From contig JAQSWE010000219.1 in assembly GCA_029266795.1 (NCBI GenBank), positions 1-5,624 of the forward strand: a DNA stretch of 5,624 nt. The letters are read 5' to 3'. The notes below the pieces were generated by a model that did no database searches, was not told the origin of the DNA, and saw only the letters and a program-made list of their open reading frames with translations. The stretch's first letter is position 1; every line of letters starts with the position of its first letter. Origin of the DNA: Alphaproteobacteria bacterium (GTDB lineage: Bacteria > Pseudomonadota > Alphaproteobacteria > Micavibrionales > UBA2020). Made by a program: the position numbers and the translations under genes. This document shows, piece after piece, positions 1 through 5,624 of the stretch.

Positions 1-125
1 CCTTAAAATACATTTATTTCAGCTATTTAGTGAGATTGGGGCAGGGCGATAAACGCCATAAACCGCAGGGCAGGCAAATATTGCCGGCTGGTATCAGCGC
101 CCTAACCCGCATATAGTAGGTATTC
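1..125 (+). other. Leader region upstream of fliX
   Basis: No gene can be supported here. The region is AT-rich at its left edge and then holds small repeats: an inverted repeat GGCG-ATAAA-CGCC (45-57), an inverted repeat GGCAA-ATA-TTGCC (73-85), and a direct repeat GCAGGGC at 41-47 and 65-71. A near match to a CtrA box (TTAA-N7-TTAT, one mismatch) lies at 3-17, about 110 bases before fliX. FliX belongs to the early flagellar genes, which in Caulobacter fall under CtrA, so the site is plausible but weak. The sequence TAGGT at 117-121, five bases before the ATG, is the likely ribosome binding site. I saw no convincing sigma-54 (GG-N10-GC) element. Confidence 0.4.
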
Positions 126-560
126 ATGAAAGTCGACGGACCCGGAAAATCATCAGGCGCCAAGGGCGTTTCCAAGACCGGCGCCAAAAAGGGCGCGGGG
201 GACGCTTCGTTTAGCGGCTTGATTGATTCAGCGGAAGAAACCGAAGAGCAAAAGCCCGTCAGCGGCGCAATATCCGTTGGCCAGCTGGATGCGTTGCTGT
301 CGCTGCAGGAAAGCGGCGGCGGTACTTCCGAGGAAGCCCGCAAGAAGGCAAAACAGCGCGCGTCGATGCTGCTCGACCATCTCGATCAGGTGCGGATGGG
401 CATCCTGCAGGGCGGCATCCCTGTTGCTGCGTTGCAGCAATTGACGAACATCGTCGGCCAGCACCGTGAAAAGATCATGGATCCCGTTCTGGCCGAGCTT
501 CTCGATGATATTGACCTGCGCGTACAGGTTGAACTGGCCAAACACAGCATGAATCGCTGA
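126..560 (+). CDS. fliX: Flagellar assembly regulator FliX
   Basis: This 144-residue protein matches FliX, the alphaproteobacterial class II flagellar assembly regulator. In Caulobacter FliX acts with the sigma-54 activator FlbD, coupling completion of the early basal body to late flagellar gene transcription. The N-terminus (MKVDGPG) resembles the usual FliX start, followed by a Gly/Ala/Ser/Lys-rich low-complexity stretch to about residue 48. The conserved helical part covers about residues 50-140, with the signatures LDHLDQVRMGILQGGIP (83-99) and MDPVLAEL...DIDLRVQVELAK (118-139). Length is close to that of known FliX proteins. There is no signal peptide or membrane segment. TAGGT at 117-121 precedes the ATG at a normal distance. 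A 116-base gap to dksA has no terminator, so some readthrough is possible. The family call comes from remembered motifs, not a search. Confidence 0.88.
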   Translation: MKVDGPGKSSGAKGVSKTGAKKGAGDASFSGLIDSAEETEEQKPVSGAISVGQLDALLSLQESGGGTSEEARKKAKQRASMLLDHLDQVRMGILQGGIPVAALQQLTNIVGQHREKIMDPVLAELLDDIDLRVQVELAKHSMNR

Positions 561-614
561 TTTTTACCCTTTTCTGTAATAATTTCATCATTTCAAGGGA
601 ATCCTAAAGCGGTA

Positions 615-643
615 TTGTGCATTAGGGCGTGGATGTTTATAAT
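615..643 (+). promoter_or_regulatory. Likely sigma-70 promoter of dksA
   Basis: A perfect -10 hexamer TATAAT (638-643) lies exactly 17 bases after a -35-like TTGTGC (615-620; only the TTG matches TTGACA). Transcription would start near 650, giving a leader of about 27 bases before ATG 677. That start point lies downstream of GTG 629, which argues against the longer dksA reading frame. A GANTC site (599-603) lies just upstream. Confidence 0.6.
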
Positions 644-676
644 TTAAAGATACACAAAATTCCTAAGGTAACCGCA

Positions 677-1120
677 ATGACCGCACAACCCGAAGCCTCC
701 CCAACCATCCTGCCGCCGGATTACAAACCGACCGAAAAAGAGAAGTTCATGAATCCGGTGATGCTTGAATATTTCCGCCAGAAGCTGCTGCAATGGCGCG
801 CGGAGCTGCTGGAGGAATCCACGGAAACCATCAAGGAAATGCAGGAAGACAACCTGCAGAAGCCTGACATCGCCGACCGCGCCTCCGCCGAGACGGATCA
901 CGCGCTGGAACTGCGTACGCGCGACCGTGAACGCAAGCTGATCTCGAAAATCAACAGCGCTCTCGAAAAGATCGACGATGCGTCCTACGGCTATTGCGAA
1001 GAAACGGGCGAGCCGATCTCCGTCGCCCGCCTCGAAGCCCGCCCGATTGCGACCCTGTCGCTAGAAGCGCAGGAACGTCACGAGCGCAAGGAACGCACGC
1101 AGCGCGACATGCGCGAATAA
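677..1120 (+). CDS. dksA: RNA polymerase-binding transcription factor DksA (single-cysteine form)
   Basis: DksA binds in the RNA polymerase secondary channel and, with ppGpp, shifts transcription during the stringent response. From ATG 677 the protein has 147 residues, close to the usual size. The coiled-coil tip motif D-x-x-D-R-A is intact (D64, D67, A69), followed by the conserved helix ELRTRDRERKLISKI (78-92) and the globular part with YGYCEETGEP and RLEARPIATLS. Of the four zinc-finger cysteines of E. coli DksA only the first remains (C107); the others are T110, S128 and A131, so zinc binding of the classical kind is unlikely. This is common in alphaproteobacteria. I chose ATG 677 because AAGG (665-668) sits eight bases upstream, because the promoter at 615-643 would start transcription downstream of GTG 629, and because the extra 16 residues are not DksA-like. 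A strong terminator follows. Confidence 0.94.
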   Translation: MTAQPEASPTILPPDYKPTEKEKFMNPVMLEYFRQKLLQWRAELLEESTETIKEMQEDNLQKPDIADRASAETDHALELRTRDRERKLISKINSALEKIDDASYGYCEETGEPISVARLEARPIATLSLEAQERHERKERTQRDMRE

Positions 1121-1138
1121 GCGTCAAACCAATACGCT

Positions 1139-1170
1139 AAAAAGCCCCCGCGAAACCGGGGGCTTTTTTT
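1139..1170 (+). terminator. Rho-independent terminator of dksA
   Basis: A hairpin pairs AAAAAGCCCCCG (1139-1150) with CGGGGGCTTTTT (1157-1168) across a CGAAAC loop, and a run of seven T begins at 1164. It lies 18 bases after the dksA stop. The run of A before the left arm means it could also work on the opposite strand, but no gene is seen there. It isolates the CobT-like operon from dksA transcription. Confidence 0.93.
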
Positions 1171-1403
1171 ATGCCGAAACGCACGTTTCGAGTCGCAGTC
1201 GAGTCGGCATTCTCGCGCCGGATTTTTGACGTGCGAGGTGATAACCACCTCAAAAAAACTTTCCTAGCTTGAGCGGAAGTGTTTTGGAAAATATCGATGG
1301 CGTGTTTTGCAGCTTAAGCACTTGCGTTTTCAAGCCTGAATAGGACAAAAAACCTCCGTCAAACGAAAGACGGGCAGAGATATCTTTTGAACGCGGTGAC
1401 TCT
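1171..1403. other. Intergenic region between the dksA terminator and the CobT-like operon
   Basis: I find no gene. Directly after the terminator lies a compact repeat cluster: CGAAAC-GCAC-GTTTCG hairpin (1175-1190), a flanking inverted repeat ATGCCGA (1171-1177) with TCGGCAT (1204-1210), and a direct repeat CGAGTCG at 1189-1195 and 1200-1206, one helical turn apart. Each direct copy contains a GANTC site. Further on are an inverted repeat GAGGTG-ATAAC-CACCTC (1235-1251) and a weak one, CCGTC/GACGG (1356-1360, 1369-1373). The best promoter I can see is TTGAGC (1269-1274), 17 bases, TATCGA (1292-1297), with only 4/6 and 3/6 matches, so it is a low-confidence candidate. A third GANTC site (1398-1402) abuts the CtrA-type box. 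Confidence 0.5.
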
Positions 1404-1419
1404 TTAACGAAACTTTAAC
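1404..1419 (+). promoter_or_regulatory. CtrA-type binding site before the CobT-like gene
   Basis: The sequence TTAA (1404-1407), seven bases, TTAA (1415-1418), then C, is an exact match to the CtrA consensus TTAA-N7-TTAAC. CtrA is the master cell-cycle and flagellar response regulator of alphaproteobacteria. The box ends 18 bases before ATG 1438. That is very close: if it overlapped a -35 element as in classical activated promoters, the RNA would start at or inside the present start codon. CtrA could therefore act as a repressor of an upstream promoter, the transcript could be nearly leaderless, or translation could begin later. A GANTC methylation site (GACTC, 1398-1402) is next to it. No protein binding is shown by sequence alone. 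Confidence 0.55.
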
Positions 1420-1437
1420 TGTTACGGGTTTAAATAT

Positions 1438-4400
1438 ATGGCTGCGCCCTCTGACCGTAGGAAGATCGAGAGCATTTTGCGCGAACCGCTGACGCGGCAT
1501 CGCCTTATGCTGAACTCGAAGCTGCGCGCCGCTCAAGCCGAAGAAAACCCGACGCCCTTCACCTTTGAAGACCTCAAGGCCTTCATGGGCGCGATCCGCA
1601 GCGCTGATCCCAACTATCAAAAAGAAACACTGAACGCGCTGGAGGCTGTCGCGACCGGCAAGGCTCCGCAGGAGCCGCGTTTTGATACGCCCGAAACGCA
1701 ACTTATCTGGGGCGCGTCGCTCGCTTTCCTGTCGGCCAACCCCGACCAGATGAAAACCTGGCTGAAGCCGCCCGCCGAAGGCGTGGCGCTGCCACAGACC
1801 GAGCTGTGGAAACAGGTTTCGACCACCGATTTCGCTTACGGCGAACTCCTCAGCCACGCACACCATATCCGCGAAGCGCTGCGCGACAAGGACACGAAAT
1901 ACGGCTGGGGCGAACCCGGCACCGGTTTCACGTTTGACCGCGCCAAGAACCTCATCAACGTCGATTTCATGCAGTCGATGATCGTGGGCTTCGAACATGC
2001 CCGCGCCGACGTCTACCGTGAAATCGGCCATTCGCTGCTGTCGGTCACCTATCCGAAGCGGATGAAGGAAGTTTTCAAGGAAATGCAGCCGCTGATGAAA
2101 AAATCGCGACTGGCGCAGGCGAAGAAGGGCCCCAAGCTCAAGCCTGACGAATATAAAAAGCTGACCATGCTGTCGACCGAATGGCAGTTGCGCCACATGC
2201 TGTTCACGGCGGCCGAAGAAAACGTCGCCAACCGTTTCGTGTCCAATATGGGCTCGCAACTGCTGCAGGATTTCGGCGTATCGCTCAACAACACTGCCGT
2301 CACGCATCGCGGCGTCGGTCTCACGCGCCTGCCGAATGACGGCATGTCGGAAGAGCTGAAACGCTACATGAACCTCTGCAACACGGTTCAGCTCAGCTTC
2401 TTCGCCAACAACGCGCTGTTCGACAATACCGAAGCCGGCTGGGCAAAAGTGGGCATCGACCCGAGCCTCGTGCGCAAGACCGCGACGCTGAATGCGCGCC
2501 CCGCAGGCCAGAAGGAAGACACCGACGGCATCAACCATCCCGATTTCCAGCATCTGCGCGAACTGGCCGGCGGCCCGAAAGGCCTCGAGAATTTGCAGCC
2601 CAAGCAGCACGAACGCCTGTTCGGCTGGGCGAACCTGCGCAACCGCGTGGAGCGCGCCGATGCCGACCGCAAGGAAATCATCGAAGAAATCTGGCGCGAT
2701 TACGCCGAAGACCTGATTCAGAAAATCCTGAAAATGGCCAATGACCAGATCGACGAAAATCTGGACAAGGCGCAGAAGGATCCGAAGAACCAGAAAGACA
2801 AAAAGAAACAGGACGGCAAAGACCTCGACCAGGATCAAGACGATCAGGACGGCGATGACCAGGATGGTCAGGACGGCCAAGAGGGCGATGACGGACAGGA
2901 AGGCCAGGGCCAAGGTAAAGGCAAGGGCAAAGGTAAGGGCAAGCCCCAAAAAGGCAAAAAGCAGCGCGGCAAGCCGCAAGGCGAGCAGGACGACGCTGAT
3001 TCCGATGACGCCGACGGCGACGATGCCGATGGTCAGGAAGGCAAAGACGGCCAGAAAAAAGAAGGCAAAGATAAAGACGGCAAAAAAGGCGATAAAAAAG
3101 GCGACAAGAAAGAAAAAGGCAAAAAAGGCGAGAAGGGCGAAGACGGCGAGGAGCAGGACGGCGACGGTGAAGATGGCGAAGGCCAGGACGCTGACGGCGA
3201 AGAGCAAGACGGCGACAAGCAGGGCAAGCAAAAAGGCAAAGGCAAAGAAGGCAAGCTCGGCCAGGACGACGAAGACACTGTTCCCGTCGAAGGCGCCGGC
3301 GACCAGCCCGCCCCCAAAGGCTCGACCGAACTGCCGAGCGACGAACTGGACCCCAACGGCGAAGGCAAAGATGCCGATGGCGAAGGTCAGGACGCGGATG
3401 GCGAAGGACAAGATGCAGATGGCGACGACGCGGACGGCGAAGATGCCGATGGCGACGACGGCATGACCGCAGACGAGCTGGAGAAAGAGCTCGATAAGCG
3501 CAAGCAAAAAGGCGAAGAAGGCGACGACGCAGACGGACAGGATGGCCAGGACGGTCAGGATGGCGAAGGCAAGGGCAAGCCCGGCAAAGGCAAACCCGGC
3601 AAGCCGTCCAAGCAGGCTGGCCATGGCGACGGCAAATCGCTCGAAGAGCTCGCGAAATTGGATTGGACCGACTACCAGAAACGCATCGCGGAACTGGCAG
3701 GACCCATCACGCGCGTGCGCAAATTGTTCAAGGACGTTCAGGAACGCCAGTTGCAGCGCAAGCGCGCAGTATCGTCGTCCCTCGAAATCCTGCCGGAAAA
3801 CGGCGAGGTGAAGGACCGCTTCAACGTCGAAGCGCACCGCAACCTCACGATCAAGCGCAAGACGGGCGATGTCGAAGAAAACGACCTGAAACGTTTCCAT
3901 TCCGACCAAGTGAAGATGGTGCCGACCGAAGTCGATATCGTCATCATGATCGACGGATCAGGTTCCATGAACGGCACCGCGCTCAACTCGGCGCTGCAGG
4001 CGGCCGCGATCATGTTCGAAGCGGCCTCCGGCAAAGACATGAAGATGAACGTCTATGTCGGCATGTGGGGCGATGCAAACCCGCCCATGCTGATCACGCC
4101 GGGCGCAGACCGCGTCGAAATCGGCAAGCAGATGGCGCGCGCGCAAAAGGGCCTGAATTCCGGCACCGACCTCGCGCCCGCAATCAAGAAGGTCGCGAAA
4201 ACGATCGGCGAACAGCGCGGCAAGAGCGGCACGCTCTCGGGCTTCACGCACGTCCTGATTATCTCGGACGGCGACATGTTCGACCCCGCGCCCTCGACGG
4301 AACGCATCATGACCATGTTCGAATACTCGGACAAAATCACGTTCGATACGGCCATCATCGGCCGTCCGGGCACGAGCATGGAGACGATGGCCAAGAAGAT

Positions 4401-4587
4401 CAAAGGCCACAAGAACTACCAGGACGTGGGGGTTACGCTTGGTAGCAATCCCAACGAAATCCCGATGGCTATTGTCGGGCTACTGCTTGAAAAAGTGAAG
4501 AAGACCGGCAGCTTTGTCGCAATTCCGAACAGTCAAAAACGCCGGGCCATGAATCGGGCTCATAACAAAATGGATAGGAAGCCATGA
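1438..4587 (+). CDS. CobT-like VWA-domain protein with long charged linker
   Basis: The 1049-residue protein has four parts. Residues 1-440 are a mostly helical domain with FEHARADVYREIGHS (185-199) and AAEENVANRF (258-267), resembling the HExxH and NxxED motifs of metallopeptidase-like domains in some CobT/VWA proteins, but with Arg194 at the first zinc-histidine position. Residues about 444-732 are a Gly/Asp/Lys/Glu/Gln linker. Residues 733-830 resemble the CobT segment before its VWA domain. Residues about 831-1020 are a VWA domain with MIDAS residues D839-x-S841-x-S843, T910 and D944. CobT and BchD proteins of this type partner a AAA+ ATPase in metal chelatases; CobT is usually nearer 600-650 residues, so this one is much longer, mainly through the linker. 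No signal peptide or membrane segment is seen. ATG 1438 is the first start after an in-frame TAA at 1405, although the Shine-Dalgarno is poor; Met24 (1507) is the next candidate. It overlaps the ATPase gene by four bases. Function unproven. Confidence 0.9.
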   Translation: MAAPSDRRKIESILREPLTRHRLMLNSKLRAAQAEENPTPFTFEDLKAFMGAIRSADPNYQKETLNALEAVATGKAPQEPRFDTPETQLIWGASLAFLSANPDQMKTWLKPPAEGVALPQTELWKQVSTTDFAYGELLSHAHHIREALRDKDTKYGWGEPGTGFTFDRAKNLINVDFMQSMIVGFEHARADVYREIGHSLLSVTYPKRMKEVFKEMQPLMKKSRLAQAKKGPKLKPDEYKKLTMLSTEWQLRHMLFTAAEENVANRFVSNMGSQLLQDFGVSLNNTAVTHRGVGLTRLPNDGMSEELKRYMNLCNTVQLSFFANNALFDNTEAGWAKVGIDPSLVRKTATLNARPAGQKEDTDGINHPDFQHLRELAGGPKGLENLQPKQHERLFGWANLRNRVERADADRKEIIEEIWRDYAEDLIQKILKMANDQIDENLDKAQKDPKNQKDKKKQDGKDLDQDQDDQDGDDQDGQDGQEGDDGQEGQGQGKGKGKGKGKPQKGKKQRGKPQGEQDDADSDDADGDDADGQEGKDGQKKEGKDKDGKKGDKKGDKKEKGKKGEKGEDGEEQDGDGEDGEGQDADGEEQDGDKQGKQKGKGKEGKLGQDDEDTVPVEGAGDQPAPKGSTELPSDELDPNGEGKDADGEGQDADGEGQDADGDDADGEDADGDDGMTADELEKELDKRKQKGEEGDDADGQDGQDGQDGEGKGKPGKGKPGKPSKQAGHGDGKSLEELAKLDWTDYQKRIAELAGPITRVRKLFKDVQERQLQRKRAVSSSLEILPENGEVKDRFNVEAHRNLTIKRKTGDVEENDLKRFHSDQVKMVPTEVDIVIMIDGSGSMNGTALNSALQAAAIMFEAASGKDMKMNVYVGMWGDANPPMLITPGADRVEIGKQMARAQKGLNSGTDLAPAIKKVAKTIGEQRGKSGTLSGFTHVLIISDGDMFDPAPSTERIMTMFEYSDKITFDTAIIGRPGTSMETMAKKIKGHKNYQDVGVTLGSNPNEIPMAIVGLLLEKVKKTGSFVAIPNSQKRRAMNRAHNKMDRKP
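2767..3633 (+). repeat. Low-complexity block encoding alternating acidic and basic linker
   Basis: These about 867 bases encode residues 444-732 of the CobT-like protein, built nearly only from Gly, Asp, Lys, Glu, Gln and Ala. The charge alternates in blocks: acidic 462-490, basic 494-514 (GK repeats), acidic 516-534, mainly basic 536-566, acidic 568-593, basic 594-606, acidic 610-674, acidic 693-710, and basic 712-725 (GKPGK repeats). Two less repetitive islands interrupt it, around 614-640 (Pro/Thr/Ser containing) and 676-691 (helix-forming). The + strand is strongly purine-rich with several A6 runs. Acidic linkers are known in CobT and ChlD/BchD proteins, but this length and blockiness are unusual. 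It is probably disordered. Confidence 0.93.
3370..3459 (+). repeat. DADG tandem repeat within the linker
   Basis: Five copies of D-A-D-G begin at residues 645, 652, 659, 664 and 669, as DADGEGQ, DADGEGQ, DADGD, DADGE and DADGD. The period changes from seven to five residues. At DNA level the copies differ in synonymous codons (for example gatgccgatggc against gacgcggatggc), so this is not a fresh duplication. Single related motifs recur at 525-527, 530-532, 585-587 and 698-700. The D-x-D-G pattern looks like part of calcium-binding loops, but I do not see a full EF-hand or dockerin loop. Confidence 0.8.
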
Positions 4588-5624
4588 AAAACAACAAAAT
4601 CTCGCCGCTGAAGACGCCGCTGAAAGACCTCACGCCTGAGGATCTGAAGTCTCTCGAGAAACCCCTTGGCACCTCCGACCGCCCCTACCCGATGTGGGGT
4701 TCGCAGCGCGTCGAGCATAACGGCCGCGCCGATCTCGAGCAAGTTTTGTCCGTCATCGCCGACGACACCTATCCGATGAAAGTGTTCTCGGACCGCCCCT
4801 ATAAAGAAGTCATCGCCATGGCCTATGCGGACATGCCCGTCCCCTCCATGCTGCCGCTGTTCTTCGACGGTCTGGAACGCCGCAAGCCGACCTCCACCAA
4901 CCGCACGCAGATGATGATCGGCGATCCCGGTGCCGGTAAATCCTTCCTTGGCGCCATGCAGGGCCGCCTCCGTTCGCGCGACCCGATTGAAGTATTGGAT
5001 TGCGGCGGCAAGAACATGCGCGAATTGCTGTTCGAAATGGTCCTCGACTTTGGTGCGGGCGATGCCCTGCCGAAATCGATCGACAAACGCCTGCAAGCAG
5101 GCGCGCTCGAGCCCCTGTCGGTTGCCCTGCTGAAAGGCCTGCCCTCCGAAGTCGTCAGCCTGAACGCTGACGGCCAAGTGGCGTCGATTGACTGGAACGG
5201 CCTCAAAACCTCCGGCAACGACAAGGTCGAACAGGCTTTCGAAGTGCTGAAAAAAGTCTCGAAAATCGAAGGTCTCGACAATGCCGGCGGCAACGCGCTC
5301 GGCATGAACTCGCAATACGGCCCGCTGATCCGCAAATTCATGGCGGGCGAAGAGATCGTCCTCGACGAGTACAACAAGTCGCGCGAGGGCACCGACGACA
5401 ACCTGCAAACCGTCTGGCAGTTCTGCATCGGCGAATTGAAGGAATGCACGGTCGAAAACCCGCTGAAGAACAAAGACGCTTCGGCTGGCCCCTCCGAATT
5501 CACCTTCCGCCGTGAAGACATGAAGCCCGGCTTCTTTGTCACCCTTACCGGTAACAAAAAAGAAGACGGCGTCACCACGCGCTCGCTCAACAAATCGGTC
5601 TATTCCCGCCTGTCGCCCCAGACG
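4584..5624 (+). CDS. CobS/MoxR-class AAA+ ATPase (3' end outside window)
   Basis: The first 347 residues are visible and the frame is open to the window end. After an N-terminal extension of about 105 residues come Walker A GDPGAGKS (113-120), Walker B IVLDEYNKS (258-266, D261/E262) and sensor 1 in FFVTLTGN (317-324, N324); R342 in YSRLSPQ may be the arginine finger or equivalent. The DEY after Walker B is as in CobS rather than the DEI/DEAN of most MoxR proteins. Walker A and B are about 145 residues apart, against roughly 70 in CobS, suggesting an insert around residues 155-240. CobS and MoxR ATPases form hexamers that use ATP to act on or through a VWA partner. Here the partner is the preceding gene: the ATG overlaps its stop (ATGA), with AGGAAG (4576-4581) as a closely spaced ribosome binding site, so translation is probably coupled. 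Cobaltochelatase function cannot be assumed. Confidence 0.92.
   Translation, partial: MKNNKISPLKTPLKDLTPEDLKSLEKPLGTSDRPYPMWGSQRVEHNGRADLEQVLSVIADDTYPMKVFSDRPYKEVIAMAYADMPVPSMLPLFFDGLERRKPTSTNRTQMMIGDPGAGKSFLGAMQGRLRSRDPIEVLDCGGKNMRELLFEMVLDFGAGDALPKSIDKRLQAGALEPLSVALLKGLPSEVVSLNADGQVASIDWNGLKTSGNDKVEQAFEVLKKVSKIEGLDNAGGNALGMNSQYGPLIRKFMAGEEIVLDEYNKSREGTDDNLQTVWQFCIGELKECTVENPLKNKDASAGPSEFTFRREDMKPGFFVTLTGNKKEDGVTTRSLNKSVYSRLSPQT

Noticed and set aside
3085..3145. A6-G runs as a programmed -1 frameshift site in the linker.
   Set aside because: The reading phase is AAA-AAA-GGC, not A-AAA-AAG, so the classical slippery heptamer is out of phase, and no downstream domain would be gained.
2741..3466. 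A 241-codon plus-strand frame rich in Lys, Arg, Thr and Ala.
   Set aside because: It is a frame-shifted reading of the low-complexity linker, with no domain and no ribosome binding site of note.
3540..3620. Collagen-like Gly-X-Y repeat in the end of the linker.
   Set aside because: The three-residue register holds only for a few units and proline is sparse, so a triple helix is not supported.
1330..3909. An 859-codon open frame on the minus strand opposite the CobT-like gene, rich in Ala, Val, Leu and Phe and looking membrane-like.
   Set aside because: It is the exact antisense of Gly/Asp/Lys/Glu codons (GGC, GAC, AAG, GAA become GCC, GTC, CTT, TTC). Antisense stops need TTA, CTA or TCA codons, which the sense gene almost never uses. 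The plus-strand protein has clear domains and the minus one has none.
3663..4445. A 260-codon plus-strand frame inside the VWA-coding part.
   Set aside because: It is out of frame with an intact VWA domain, and its Arg/His/Gly-rich composition is typical of a shifted GC-rich frame.
4560..5593. Two long overlapping minus-strand frames opposite the ATPase.
   Set aside because: The plus strand encodes Walker A, Walker B and sensor 1 in a single frame; the minus-strand products show no recognisable features.
1438..5624. A VWA-MoxR ternary conflict (defence) system of the VMAP type.
   Set aside because: Those systems carry a third effector component and lack the CobT-like segment seen here; no effector gene is visible, so the claim has no support in this window.

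Overview
The window most likely comes from a flagellated alphaproteobacterium. A FliX-type flagellar regulator is a protein of that class. The DksA keeps only one of the four zinc-finger cysteines, which is common in alphaproteobacterial DksA, and one intergenic region carries a perfect CtrA-type box (TTAA-N7-TTAA). The genus cannot be fixed from the sequence. All supported genes lie on the + strand.

Layout. Positions 1-125 are the leader of fliX, with no upstream gene visible. fliX (126-560) is followed by a 116-base gap with a good sigma-70 promoter, then dksA, which I start at ATG 677 rather than at the longer GTG 629. dksA ends in a textbook rho-independent terminator (1139-1170), which separates the flagellar/stringent-response block from what follows. 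A regulatory gap of about 270 bases holds a small inverted-repeat cluster, several GANTC (CcrM methylation) sites and the CtrA-type box just before the next gene.

The second half is a two-gene operon with a 4-base ATGA overlap. The first gene encodes a 1049-residue CobT-like protein: an alpha-helical N-terminal domain with a degenerate metallopeptidase-like motif (R-E-I-G-H), a very long linker of alternating acidic and basic blocks (about 290 residues), a CobT-type helical segment, and a C-terminal von Willebrand factor A (VWA) domain with an intact MIDAS. The second gene, cut off by the window end, encodes a CobS/MoxR-class AAA+ ATPase with Walker A, Walker B (DEY, as in CobS) and sensor 1, plus an unusually long stretch between Walker A and B. 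Such AAA+/VWA pairs work together as ATP-driven remodelling or metal-insertion machines (CobS-CobT, BchI-BchD, MoxR-VWA). No CobN or cobalamin gene is visible, so a role in cobalt insertion is not established. The possible cell-cycle control by CtrA, the charge-block linker and the degenerate protease-like domain make this pair the most interesting part of the window.
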